From contig VCAZ01000111.1 of assembly GCA_005784505.1 (NCBI GenBank), forward strand, positions 726,537-790,536: 64,000 nt of DNA, given 5' to 3'. Both the position numbers and the translations under genes were made by a program. The stretch comes from Bagarius yarrelli. Taxonomy: Eukaryota > Chordata > Actinopteri > Siluriformes > Sisoridae. How positions within the stretch are numbered: the stretch's first letter is position 1; each line of letters opens with the position of its first letter. The notes beneath the pieces are model-generated. The model worked only from the letters and a program-made list of their open reading frames with translations. It was not told the DNA's origin and ran no database searches. Below, one piece after another: positions 23,706-33,430 of this stretch.

Positions 23706-24043
23706 CAGGGCTGGGCAAACTCGGTCCTGGAGGGTCGGTGTCCTGTAAACATTAGCACCTACCTGTAAGTTCATGTATATTTAAAGCATTTGGCAGACGA
23801 TCTAGATTTATCCAGAGCGACTTATATTTAACTCTTTTCTATACGACTGAGCACTGAGGGTTGAGAGCCTTGCGGTGGTGGCTGGGTGGTGCTGGCAATC
23901 GAACCCCGGTCTTTCAGATGTTGGTCCACTGAGACACCACTTTTTCCATAAGTTTCAAGTATACCCAGCAAGACCTTCATTGGGTGTGTTTAATAAGGGT
24001 TGGAGCTAAACTCTGCAGGACACCCCGAGTTTGGACATTCCTC
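23706..24043. mobile_element. hAT-type MITE interrupted by SINE-A
   Basis: Left half CAGGGCTGGGCAAACTCGG with TCCTGGAGGGTCGGTGTCC, right half GTTGGAGCTAAACTCTGC and CCGAGTTTGGACATTCCTCG. Same family as 17165-17360. Flanking ATTAAGAC (23698-23705) and GTTTAGAC (after 24043) agree at 6 of 8 positions, as expected for a decayed hAT duplication. A SINE-A splits it. Confidence 0.82.
23782..23943 (-). repeat. SINE-A nested in hAT MITE
   Basis: Reversed SINE-A (GCATTTGGCAGACGATC to GAGACACCACTTTTTCC). On its left AAGTTCATGTATA and on its right AAGTTTCAAGTATA duplicate the host MITE sequence, giving a roughly 14 bp target-site duplication and proving insertion after the MITE. Confidence 0.9.
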
Positions 24044-24363
24044 GTTTAGACGTTTGTGGACACCTAAGTATCAGACCCACATGCGTTTTTTTTATTCAAT
24101 TTGTTTGGCTAAAATATCTTTCTAGCTATAACCTTTTAATTTTCCCTTTTTCTGGAACTAAAAGACCCAAACACTGTTACAATATCACAAAGTCCCTGAG
24201 CTCCAGGAAGTCATGGTGTGTTATGGTTGGTGTGGAAGAATTCTAGTGTTTAGAGTGCTTAGAGCCCTGATCTCGACCCTAATAAACACCACTGGCATAA
24301 CCAGGGATACTTAAAACACTACAGACCCTATTGAAAGCCTTTCCAGTGGCAAATGGAACCCCC
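24044..24363 (+). mobile_element. Tc1-like transposon relic
   Basis: Starts GTTTGTGGACACCTAAGTA and continues through GGAACTAAAAGACCCAAAC, GAGCTCCAGGAAGTCATGG, GTTGGTGTGGAAGAATTC and GAGCCCTGATCTCGACCC, all words of a fish Tc1-like element. Only the 3' part of the transposase region remains and it is full of stops. It abuts the hAT MITE and the Tigger-like fragment. Confidence 0.75.
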
Positions 24364-24500
24364 AACCACCCCAACTAGCGGTTGAGTGTCTGAAGCTGCC
24401 TCGTAACCCGAATTCAACTCAAAGAAAAAAAATCAGCCGAGAGACGTCTAGTGTCCCGAGAAATGTTAGTTAGGACACACGTAGGTCAAAGGTACCACTG
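24364..24500. mobile_element. Tigger-like MITE, right end only
   Basis: TGAGTGTCTGAAGCTGCC, TCAGCCGAGAGACGTC and the end AAGGTACCACTG followed by TA correspond to the right third of the element at 53396-53835. The terminal GGTACCACTG(TA) is the best preserved end of this family in the window. Confidence 0.75.
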
Positions 24501-24841
24501 TACTCTCAATGTATTTATTAATAAGTTACCACCCCTCCAATGCTGCCCTGCAGAAGTGTCTTGCCGCTTTTCTTTTGTCCCTGTTTGGCTCTGCACTGCT
24601 GAAAAGCTGGGCAAAATTCAGTCTGATTTATTTTATGAAAAGGTTAAGCAGACGATGATGTGTTTTATGTTGACAGGTATACAGGAAGTGCCCTGGAGAC
24701 AGGCTTTCTGTGTCTCTGTTAAAAGGATATACCCGATAGTAGAGTCAAAGCACTTGCTTATACTTTGTTTTGTCAGCAAGAATAAAAGATGAAGAGAAGA
24801 ATGTGAAGACTTTTTTTTTTTCTACATAGAAAGTCTGTGTG
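24501..24841. other. Unassigned DNA
   Basis: A 113-codon frame (24451-24792) overlaps the Tigger-like end and has no recognisable protein. Confidence 0.45.
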
Positions 24842-25290
24842 CAGCGGTGAGTTCGAATTATATACTTTACTAGATTCCTAAGTATATAAAATATTTTCAT
24901 TTATTTATTATATCTTTTACTTCTACTGGTACTGCTACAACTATTACTATTTTACCTCTGGCAGTATGTCTTCTGTTATTACAGCTTCTATGATTACTGA
25001 TATAGTTGGTATTACTGCAACTGCTAATACTCCTGTTCCTGCTCTTGCTACTTCTGTCCAGGTTAACTGGTTAGATACAACTCGACCTCCCGCAGGTTAT
25101 TGAAACACCACTCATACCTGAAGCATGTAATGTAGACTAAGCTACCCAGATTATCTTATAAAGATAACTTCCGGAAAAGGATATGGGGCTAGAACCTGGG
25201 CAAGGGTTCGCTCTGGTGGTCAACTGGTGGAGGTAAACTGATTTAAGTACTGTAATATAAGTATTTATAATTCGTTACTTTTCACCACTG
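24842..25290. mobile_element. hAT-like MITE
   Basis: Left end CAGCGGTGAGTTCGAATTA and right end AATTCGTTACTTTTCACCACTG-type are inverted relatives (CAGYGGTGA plus CGAATTATA with a 5 bp gap). The interior is pyrimidine-rich with many TACT/TGCT words. Flanking 8-mers agree only poorly (4 of 8), so the hAT assignment rests on the termini. Confidence 0.55.
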
Positions 25291-25479
25291 CTTTTTTGTT
25301 TCACCAGAAAAAGAACAACCTCTTTATGTTCAGTGCATTTTAAGCACCACTATCTTCCCTTTTTTTATGCTCTATGCCTTTTCATTTACTGCCCATTACT
25401 CCTCTTTTCCTAGTCCCTTCCCACCTTTCCTTATCATATTTATACTCTCTGTTTCACCCTGGCATGGACATAAACCCGA

Positions 25480-25760
25480 TTGTATCCAGATCAGCAAAAA
25501 ACCTGTCATCATGGCGTGCAAAATCCCTTACTGGCACAACAAATGTGTCATTAATGCCCCTTCGTGCATAGTAAGTGACAGCCATGACTCCAGCAGGCAC
25601 GAGGCAGTCGGAAAGAAAGCCACAATGTGATGCCCATCAGCTGGCCACCATTAGTGCCCTGCAGCGGTAACTCGGACATGCCAGGCCATAATGCCATTGT
25701 GGCTGAAAATGATAATGGCCCAGCTGTGCATTCATTACCCCCTTTTCCATGTTTTTACAT
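25480..25760. promoter_or_regulatory. Strong candidate conserved enhancer
   Basis: Around 280 bp of complex unique sequence with repeated ATGCCATT/CATTAATG-type words (TGTGTCATTAATGCCCC, GGCCATAATGCCATTGTGG, AAATGATAATGGCCCAGC). Among the most enhancer-like blocks in the window. The 87-codon + frame over it shows no protein features. Confidence 0.42.
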
Positions 25761-26602
25761 AAACACAGTTTTCCTTCAGGTCTGTGTAGCCCAGACAACA
25801 GCATGAGCCAATCTTTTATACAACACCAGTTCCCATATTGGTGTGGTTTGAGATGGGGAACAAAAGAAGTATCATAATGGACAGGTCAGTCTGGCACCAT
25901 CTTGTTGTTTGCCCTCTAGGTTAACAATGCGTGCTGCTCGGGATCACAGATTCATTTAAATGCTAATGCATATACAGTCATGAAGTGTATACAACAATTA
26001 AGGAGGCTTAACTCCAGCAGCCTTACGGATGAAAGCTGGCTCTGATGCCTATGCCACACAATCAGGAGGTAGTTCAGATAATCGTTAATAAAAATCAGCC
26101 AGAATAAATCACAAATAGAACAGAAACTAAAGTAGTCCCCAGGAAAGCCTTGAACTTATCCATTTCAGATAATTACTGATCACAGGAACCTAAGTTACAT
26201 AAGAGGGGTTAAATGGCTGAATGGTGGGTGCTGTTCTTGAATAACCTTAAAAACAAATTTGAATTTTGAATTTTTTTCCATATTACATGTAACCACTATA
26301 TAAAACAAACGTATTAACGTTTGTGTATAGTATTTAGTATATAGTTATATACTAGTATATTAGTAGTATGCGATTTTGGACGGAGCTGATGAGCTTTGTC
26401 TTCTTTTGTGTTTTATTTTTTCTCTGGTTTCTTTAATTTACTTCCTGTTAGGTGAATCGGTGACACTGGTTGGGAATGTGTGCATGTGTGATGCCCTGGT
26501 GTCCTTTTCTAAATGTATGTATTCTCAGTGCTAAATAACCCTAATTAGCGAAAAATCAGTAACTGAAGAGAAATGAACCAACTTCAAAATGTTAAATGTT
26601 AG
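25761..26602. other. Unassigned DNA
   Basis: Unique DNA; 25800-25960 may extend the neighbouring regulatory block. No repeats identified. Confidence 0.4.
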
Positions 26603-27070
26603 ACTACATTCACATTACGTGCATTTCTGCACAATTCTGAGCTTTTTTTCACAACGGATCTGTCTGTTTTGACAGTTAATATTCATACCTGTGTATGACC
26701 CAGATCTGTCTTTAATATAAATACTCCACAAAATGTGCATGCACACATCAATTTCTGGGTCTATTATTTCCCTAGACTAAACTTTCAGGCTTTGTCCAGC
26801 TTGGCTTGAATCAATTTCCCAAATATAAAATAATATAACCATTTTCTATTCCTCTACAGAACATCTTTTCTTGCTGTCTTCCAATGTTATTTCTGTTGTT
26901 CTCGCAACACCGAATGATGACAATTTCAGTAATATGCACATGCATGTTGAGTAAAAGCCTCATGAGATCCATCCGTCTAGTTGAAGAGCCATTTCCACCT
27001 ATAGAAAATATATATTCTACTACTAAAAGTCTGTCACATTAAGGTGGAATTGTATTTATGTGAACATAGC
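26603..27070. mobile_element. Unnamed MITE candidate, 5 bp duplication
   Basis: Ends ACTACATTCACATTA and, reversed, GCTATGTTCACATAA match at 11 of 15 positions. GTTAG directly borders both ends (26598-26602 and 27071-27075). 468 bp, no coding capacity. I do not recognise the family. Confidence 0.5.
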
Positions 27071-27348
27071 GTTAGTTCCCTTTCTATTATCTACATTAAA
27101 ACAATGTTAAACCTTTTTGCAGATTATAAATGTGCAAATCGAATATAGGGTGTATTCTTGCATTACTACCAGGAAGTACAACGGCGAGCACTCAGCTACG
27201 GTAGGTCAGGCTTCTTTTTTTCAGTGCGTGGTTTGCGAAATCTTAACCAATCACGCCAAAAAGAAAAGCAAAGATTCTGGCAGGTAGAAAGGTAAGCTAC
27301 AACTCTGGCGCATTTCCTGTTTCTTGTGGCATGAGCAGTTTGTTAGTC

Positions 27349-27850
27349 TGCCTCGACGTGCTGTTGTGCAGGTTCCGCTCCAGGCTAGCGCTGTTTGATG
27401 AGAGCGGCTAGTTGCATTGTTCCTGTGACTCAGTCTGAGGTTGTGGGGCTCGCAGATTGAACTAGCAGTGGGGTCTGAGACGTGCCTACCCCTATCTCTG
27501 CCGCCTCAGGCTTGCCCGATGCTATCGGAGGAGTTGGAAGCTTGCGCTGCGGTTTCTTCCCTCCTCTGGGACGCTCTCTCACTTCAGGTTTTTGCCAAGA
27601 AGGAGCCAGAGCAGATATGCGTCAGCACCCGAGAGACGCCGGAGCTACCGACACAGTCCCCAGTGTATGAGGAGCTGCTGAAGTTAGTCTAAATCACTAG
27701 GGTTTCCCCTTCTTCCCAAACCTCCACACAGAGGTTTTGAGGACATAGAAGACAACGTATTAGACGAACCTCCTTAGTGGCGACCAGTTAGGTTATGCTA
27801 ATCTGGTGGCCTCAAGGATCGGAGGTACCTGCATTTAGATGCTTTGTGCT
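27349..27850 (+). pseudogene. DIRS-type retrotransposon gag-like relic
   Basis: Translations in all three forward frames give successive pieces resembling the gag-like first ORF of fish DIRS-type (tyrosine-recombinase) retrotransposons: FRSRLALFDE at about 27373-27402, then a proline/serine-rich stretch from WGSQIELAVG ending EELLKLV (27444-27692), then FPFFPNLHTEV from 27704. Each piece lies in a different frame, so there are at least two frameshifts, and stops follow each segment. Higher GC than the surroundings supports transferred coding sequence. The reverse transcriptase, RNase H and recombinase regions are absent. Family assignment comes from remembered fish DIRS proteins, not a search. 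Confidence 0.68.
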
Positions 27851-27967
27851 TGTGACGTCTCGCTTTCCAGTTGGCGTAGTTTTATGATGTTTATGATGGA
27901 AGCGTTCCGACAGTGTTTGACGCAGTGTCTTGATCCCTCAGGAAACCGCGGTTGCATATGCAACCTT
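27851..27967 (+). repeat. Probable DIRS terminal repeat remnant
   Basis: GCGTTCCGACAGTGTTTGAC, CAGTGTCTTGATCCCTCAGG and GGTTGCATATGCAACC resemble the terminal repeat of fish DIRS elements. The last phrase is a perfect 14 bp palindrome core (GTTGCATATGCAAC). Direct joining to the gag-like relic implies a large internal deletion. Confidence 0.55.
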
Positions 27968-29277
27968 TCAGACATTAGTACTGTAACTACTAATAAAACA
28001 AATCTCTGGGAGCCCCCAAACAGTATGGGCCCTTAATCCTTCTCCCTAAAGGCGTTCCTGATTCCAGTAGTTACTGTCATAAAATTACGTGTTTGCCTTT
28101 TAAAAAGTCCCAAATGTGTAACGTTTATTGTAATTTTTGTGTCACGATTACTTAAAAAAACCCTATAAACACATTTCCTTTCACGTTTTCTATCTTTTCT
28201 GCTTAAACATATGTCCTTTTGCACAAACCGCAAGCTCGGAGACATGCTTCAGTGCTGTTGAGCGAATCACAACTCCAAACACAGTATATAAATAACGGCT
28301 AAATCGTCTGGTTATCAAGATGAATAATTTCAATATAGGAACACGGAAGCCTTCAGTTTGAATGGTATGAATGGTGCAGCCTGTTTGCCTGCATGTGGGC
28401 GCATATTTTAAATGCCATTGTCTACCGAGAGGAATAGGGCAAATCACATTAAGATGAGAGAAAAAACCATAACAACCCAGAAGTATATAAGGCTGGAAAA
28501 TAAAATCATTAATCTTCATAAACTTCCCTTAGGAAATCTAACACAAATAATACACTATTGTGTATTATTCTATTAGGCCTGTGTGCAGTGTTCTTCAGGA
28601 CTGGGAATGCTAGAACCATGTAAGTTTATCAAGATTGGGTCTTGCTGTTCTAAATCTGGGGTTGTTACTGAATAAAAATGTTGTGGGGCATCATCCAATC
28701 TAAAAGGAATTCAAGTGTGGCATTGTTTTGAAAAGGTTCATTCACTCGGGATCCATATTTAGGGGTTTTCCTTCTCTGACACCGACAGTATGATGAATGG
28801 ATTACAAATATATTCCAGACGTCTGATTATACAGTGGAATATCCTTCATACAGACGCAGAATTGCCACACTTTATAATGCATAAAGACTGGAATTGGTTT
28901 CCGACTGGTGGATTTTTTTAATTTGCATTTTAAAAATGGTGCCGAGTTATCAGGAATAAACTGTTCGGAAGGAAAATAATACTTTCTTAAAAACGGAACT
29001 GGAATGGGTGGAATTGTAGGCATTTTGCAAAAATGGCGAAATGTGTCATGTCTTGCTGTGGCTTTGTTGATGTAAAGTATGTGCTGGAACAGGTTAGTGA
29101 TTATATGAAGGTCACATGTGAACAAGCTAACCTGATTTATGTAGCTGAGCCACAGGAAATAAAATTTTTAAAAGTTTACCCATGATGTGTTAGTAGTTTC
29201 TTTAAATCTAATATCTTTTGGGGTTTTTTTTTCCACACTGTAAAGCTATTGTCTAAATGTGTTTCCACAATGTAACA
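27968..29277. other. Unassigned DNA
   Basis: Mostly unique sequence; 28540-28570 holds a small AATAATACACTATTGTGTATTATT palindrome. No recognised repeat or gene. Confidence 0.45.
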
Positions 29278-29462
29278 TAGCATTTGGCACAAATGACGCC
29301 CTTATCCAGAGCGACTTACATTTATTTCATTTATACACCTGAGCAATTAGGGGTTAAGGGCCCGGCTCAGAGGCCCAGCAGTGGTAACTTGGTGGTGCTG
29401 GGAATGGAACCCTGATCTTCCAGTTGGCAGTCCAATACTTTCACCACTGTGCTACCACTTTC
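29278..29462 (-). repeat. SINE-A, tandem array unit 1
   Basis: Full-length reversed SINE-A (GCATTTGGCACAAATGACG to CCACTGTGCTACCACTTTCC). Followed by ACACATATAACATTTGC, which recurs after unit 2. Confidence 0.92.
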
Positions 29463-29490
29463 CACACATATAACATTTGCATTTACATTT

Positions 29491-29660
29491 GCATCATTTG
29501 GCGTACATTTATCTATTTTATACAACTAAGCAATTAGGGGTTAACTCTTAACCCTTCCTTGCTTAGGGGCCCACAGTGGTGGCTTGGTGGTGCTGGAAAT
29601 TAAATCCCAATCTTCCAATTGGCAATCCAAAACACCTTAACCACTGCGCTAACACTTCCC
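29491..29660 (-). repeat. SINE-A, tandem array unit 2
   Basis: Same orientation; the GTCCTTATCCAGAGCG tail section is deleted and there is a local duplication in the middle (GGGGTTAACTCTTAACCC). Followed by TCACATATAACATTTACA. Confidence 0.9.
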
Positions 29661-29681
29661 TCACATATAACATTTACATTT

Positions 29682-29852
29682 TCAGCATTTGGTAGACGTC
29701 CTTATCCAGAGCGACTTATATTTATCTCTTTTTAAGCAATTAGGGGTTAAGGGCCTTGCTCAGGGGCCCACAGTGGTGGCTTGGTGGTGCTGGAAATCAA
29801 ACCCCGCTCTTTCTGGTGTCAGTACAACACCTTAACCACTGTGCTACCATTT
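29682..29852 (-). repeat. SINE-A, tandem array unit 3
   Basis: Best-preserved unit (CAGCATTTGGTAGACGTCC, CTTGCTCAGGGGCCCAC, CCACTGTGCTACCATTT). The ACATATAACATTT spacers before units 2 and 3 lie 197 bp apart, so the spacer was copied with the SINE. Confidence 0.92.
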
Positions 29853-30305
29853 AACAAATTGGTGGCATTGGTAGCAATGATGAGTCCATGTTACAATCTG
29901 AACAAAAGTTGGGTAGCTTGTAAAGACTAAAGAGGCCTGTTGAGTTTTGAATATATTGTAAAACCAATTCATTAACTTTTCTCAAATAGTCTGAACTCTT
30001 TTGGGAGGGTGTAGGTGCTGGACTGTGTGTCAATGTGCAAGGTCTCTATTGCTCTTGATCCGTCTCGCTTTACTTTTGAACCCTAATCGCTAACCTTGTT
30101 TGAAACACAAATGAAATTACCTGGCTTTCCATTTCCCCTGAGGGAGAAGCACCTAAAAGAAAGAAAAAAAATGAGAGGTTACTGGTTTTTGAACCCTAGA
30201 TTTGTGAGAATAATTGAGTTGTCTGTCCTGCTTCCGTCTTCTTGTTCTCCTTTGCATTAAAAGCATCTTTTGAAAGTTTTGTCCAAAAAGTATTTTGGGC
30301 TAAAG
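29853..30305. other. Unassigned DNA
   Basis: Nothing recognised. Confidence 0.45.
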
Positions 30306-30535
30306 GTATTTACATTTAAATCAATTGGTAGACACTCTCATCCAGAGTGACTTACATTTACATCCTTTATACAGCTGACATTAGGGGTTAAGGGCCTTCC
30401 TCAGGGGCAACTTTGTGGTGCTGGAACTCGAACCCCGATCTTTTAATTAGAAGTCCATCACTTTAATCACTGCGCTACCGCTTCCCGCAACTTAACCCCT
30501 GCGCTACCTCTTCCCGTACTTTAGCCCCCGCACTA
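30306..30535 (-). repeat. SINE-A plus two extra head fragments
   Basis: Reversed SINE-A at 30306-30486, followed by two short repeats of its head (TTAACCCCTGCGCTACCTC and TTAGCCCCCGCACTATT) up to 30535. The extra heads look like slippage copies of the last 20-25 bp. Confidence 0.85.
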
Positions 30536-31253
30536 TTAAACTTCAGTATGAAGTAAGCAAAACAAAAAAGAGCATATTAAATTATTTTTAAACTAGGGAA
30601 TTAATGTAATGTTATTAGCATCAGAAAACAGAATTAAATGCATTATAAAATAATTTTGATAGCACAAAAAAACTCTATGATACCAAGAAAGGAATAACAA
30701 TTTTACACACATCTCAGTTTCAGACAATTAGTATTCTGTACAATAAAGCTGAGGTTGGGAAACATTTAGACCTGGACTACAGGTTAGATTAGGTAGGGTT
30801 TGTATTTAATGTAAACCTTAATTACAAATACAGTTTAAATAAAAAATAATGTTATACATTTTTGAAGCTCTTATTCACCAACACCGAAACAAGAATACTC
30901 TGTCTGAATCCTTAGTATGCCAATTACAGCAAGCAAAAAGTTCCCAGATGACCTACTACTCCTGCCTGGACTTTGCAGTTTGTATACGATGCACACTTTA
31001 CTATCCCATGAGGCCGCGGGAGAGACGGATAGTTATAGCCCGGAAAGATTCGTCTTAAAGCGCTTAAAGAAAAACACATTGTTCCCTGTAGTTCATTCAA
31101 GTTAAACATTGTCCAACTTTAAATTCTCGCTGCTGTGACATTGTATGTCACGTGACATCATCATGGCTGATGTAGTACGTCTGAATTTCTTTTATATCAC
31201 CTGTATAACACAATGTAAGAACATTTAATTTTTTTTAACAATTGAAGTAAGTA
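30536..31253. other. Unassigned DNA
   Basis: Unique. 31010-31150 includes TATGTCACGTGACATCA (an E-box-containing palindrome TGTCACGTGACA at about 31146). No gene. Confidence 0.4.
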
Positions 31254-31595
31254 GGGGCAGAACGGTGGCTTAGTGGTTAGCACTGTTGCCTCACAGGTCC
31301 CGGGTTCGAGTCCCATGCAGGGACCTTTCTATGTGGAGTTTGCATGTTCTTCTCGTGCTTTTGTGGATTGTGGATCCTCTGGTTTTCTCCCACAATCCAA
31401 AAACATGTATGTTGGGGTTAATTGGTGATTCTAAATTGCCCATAGAAGTGAGTGTGAGTGTGGCCCTTGAACTGGCGACCTGTCCAGGGTGTACCCCTCC
31501 TGCTTTTCGCCCTTTCGATAGACTCCAGCAGATCCCTGTGACCCCAAATTACGGAATAAGCGAATAAAGAAATGTATGAATGAATGAATTAAAGT
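31254..31595 (+). repeat. SINE-C, full length
   Basis: GGGGCAGAACGGTGGCTTAG, GTTAGCACTGTTGCCTCAC, GGGTTCGAGTCCC (a perfect box B-like sequence), GGAGTTTGCATGTTC, CTGGCGACCTGTCCAGGGTG, and a GAATGAATGAAT tail. It has the best-preserved internal promoter of the seven SINE-C copies. Confidence 0.93.
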
Positions 31596-31990
31596 AAATA
31601 CTCACTTTAATGTAGTACTATGTGATTTCGGACGGATCCATACTCTGTCCTGGTTACCTACAATTTATGACTTAAATATCTAAGTGACTTTTTAATAGCA
31701 TCCCGTTATTACAAAAGACAGTCTAACATTAGAAACAATATGAAACAATATTTGTCTGCAAATCTAAAAATAACTTTTTTAAAAATGATTCTTTCTGTAT
31801 TAAAAGGTGAGGTTAAAAGAGGTACATTTTCATACTTTATTTGCCAAAAAATAAAACAATTACATTCTCTATACACATTTTCACTTTCACACACTTCTCA
31901 TGGTAAAAAAATTGAAAATCTGCATGTATGTTTTTGTTTGCATGCCTCCGTATATGCTATATAACCTCCATATCATCTATGTGTGCTATA
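31596..31990. other. Unassigned AT-rich DNA
   Basis: Nothing recognised. Confidence 0.45.
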
Positions 31991-32300
31991 TTTGGCTTTC
32001 CAGTGGAGAACGAAACAAAAAGCTTGCTGCAACTCCAGCAAACCTGATGGCACATGGCACATTAGGCAGGACGACAGATTGTCCGTCAGGTGAGAATGCA
32101 CCACATGGAGGCAGATCCGTTTTTCATGCTGTCTCTCAGGCACGTCAAAACAACAAACAAAGCTATCTCACTGGTGGCTAATTTACCATTAAACCCAAGT
32201 GGTGAAAAGTCCGTTATTCATTTTGGCAAATACCACTGACTGAAGTGACAGATTTCACAGAAACAAGTGTTTCTCCGCAGGGCAGCCAAGGGTAAAAGGC
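31990..32300. promoter_or_regulatory. Candidate conserved enhancer
   Basis: Complex unique block: GATGGCACATGGCACATTAG, GGTGGCTAATTTACCATTAA, GGGCAGCCAAGGGTAAAAGG. No repeats; enhancer-like by texture. Confidence 0.38.
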
Positions 32301-32414
32301 ATTAGTTCTTAAATGAATCAGGTAGACTCACAGCTGGAAGAAAATTGAATTAGGAAGATGATGACTTTATGTTTTCTTTGCCTTTCTTATACCTTTCATA
32401 TAAGCTCAACAAAA

Positions 32415-32590
32415 ATTACAACAGTGTAGAAACGCACTTGTGTCAGACACGGCCAGTAACACACTTTTATTTTCTAGTATAAAAAGGCTTACAACAACAG
32501 TGTAGTAAACGTTCACTTGTGTCACTATAGTCTTACTAGTCATTTATAACAGAAATAACACACTTATTTTATAGTATAAAAAGGGCTAAT
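32415..32590. repeat. Two-unit direct repeat, roughly 85-95 bp
   Basis: ACAACAGTGTAG, CACTTGTGTCA, AACACACTT, TAGTATAAAAAGG occur in the same order at about 32417-32490 and 32494-32587. Tandem duplication of an otherwise unknown sequence. Confidence 0.75.
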
Positions 32591-32898
32591 AGTGGTCTTC
32601 AGTCTATAGGCGTAATCCAAAATCAGGGAAATATTATATATATCCTGGGAAGGCGTAATAAATAACCTGTGGAAGGCGTAGGACCAAAAAACATTTGTCC
32701 AATCAAATTGTTTGGTCTGTCCGTTAACATATGTATGTGCACCCTGTTTACGTTTAGGTACTGTAAAAAAAAAAGCTTCATGCTGGAGTCCACTACGGAG
32801 GTCAATGGGTTTGAAAGATGACACCATGGTGTCAGTATTTCTTTTGGACAGGTACGAATATGTTGTGATTGGATTTTGGTGTGTTTTGATAGTAACAC

Positions 32899-32953
32899 AT
32901 GTAAAACTTATGTAGTTTGATAGTAAAACTTATGTAGTTTGATAGTAAAACGT
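32899..32953. repeat. 22 bp tandem repeat
   Basis: GTAAAACTTATGTAGTTTGATA occurs twice and begins a third time, just left of the diverged TTAA-type MITE. Confidence 0.85.
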
Positions 32954-32964
32954 AAAAGTGTAAA

Positions 32965-33180
32965 AGTTAGTCTAAAGTTTGTATTTGAGTACTGTAAACT
33001 TCAAAAGATTTCTCACTAGTGAATGACACGTGATGTATTGTAGTATTGTCGTCTCTGTCCATCTAGTCTGTGCCCGTTCATGCGTTCGAAAGGCGTCGCT
33101 TTAAATGGTAAAGGTAGGACGTACATTTTCAGTGCTATCAGGCTACAGTTCCACATTTTCCAAGATGTTCTACTGAGGCT
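32965..33180. mobile_element. TTAA-type MITE, second copy
   Basis: Matches 17955-18165 in order: GTACTGTAAACTT, TCTCACTAGTGA, GTCTCTGTCCATCTAGT, TTTTCAGTGCTA, TTCTACTGAGGCT, and is followed by TTAA at 33181-33184. The left terminal repeat is not visible. Confidence 0.62.
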
Positions 33181-33234
33181 TTAAATTCAAACTAGTTGAA
33201 AAAACACTTACCTGACCTCAGTCCACATGCTCAC

Positions 33235-33430
33235 AGAAGAACAGCCGGTTGTCCTTGGCATCCTCTGCAAAGTGCACAATTAAAACATTATCTCAGGCTA
33301 AGCAGCCTCTCCGTTTGACTGCATCTATCATCCTTATCCTCCAGCTCAGCGTCTGTAATCTGCATCTTATGAAAGTGCAAGGGTGGGTGGGGGGCATCGC
33401 TGTAAGCACTCTCCTATTCTCAGTTTGATG
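33235..33430. promoter_or_regulatory. Candidate conserved non-coding element
   Basis: Unique block (CAATTAAAACATTATCTCAG, CATCTATCATCCTTATCC, CTGTAATCTGCATCTTATG) with GATA-like and homeobox-like words; ends at a GGGTGGGTGGGGGG run. Confidence 0.3.

Noticed and set aside
27441..27692. Intact small host gene in a GC-richer block
   Set aside because: Segments in neighbouring frames continue the same gag-like protein, so it is a frameshifted DIRS-type relic.
29278..30535. CRISPR-like regularly spaced repeats
   Set aside because: Repeat units are about 185 bp SINEs with copied spacers, not short repeats with unique spacers; the genome is eukaryotic.
31254..31330. tRNA gene suggested by box A/B-like sequence
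   Set aside because: It is the head of SINE-C; the following body and tail are retroposon, and the cloverleaf is incomplete.
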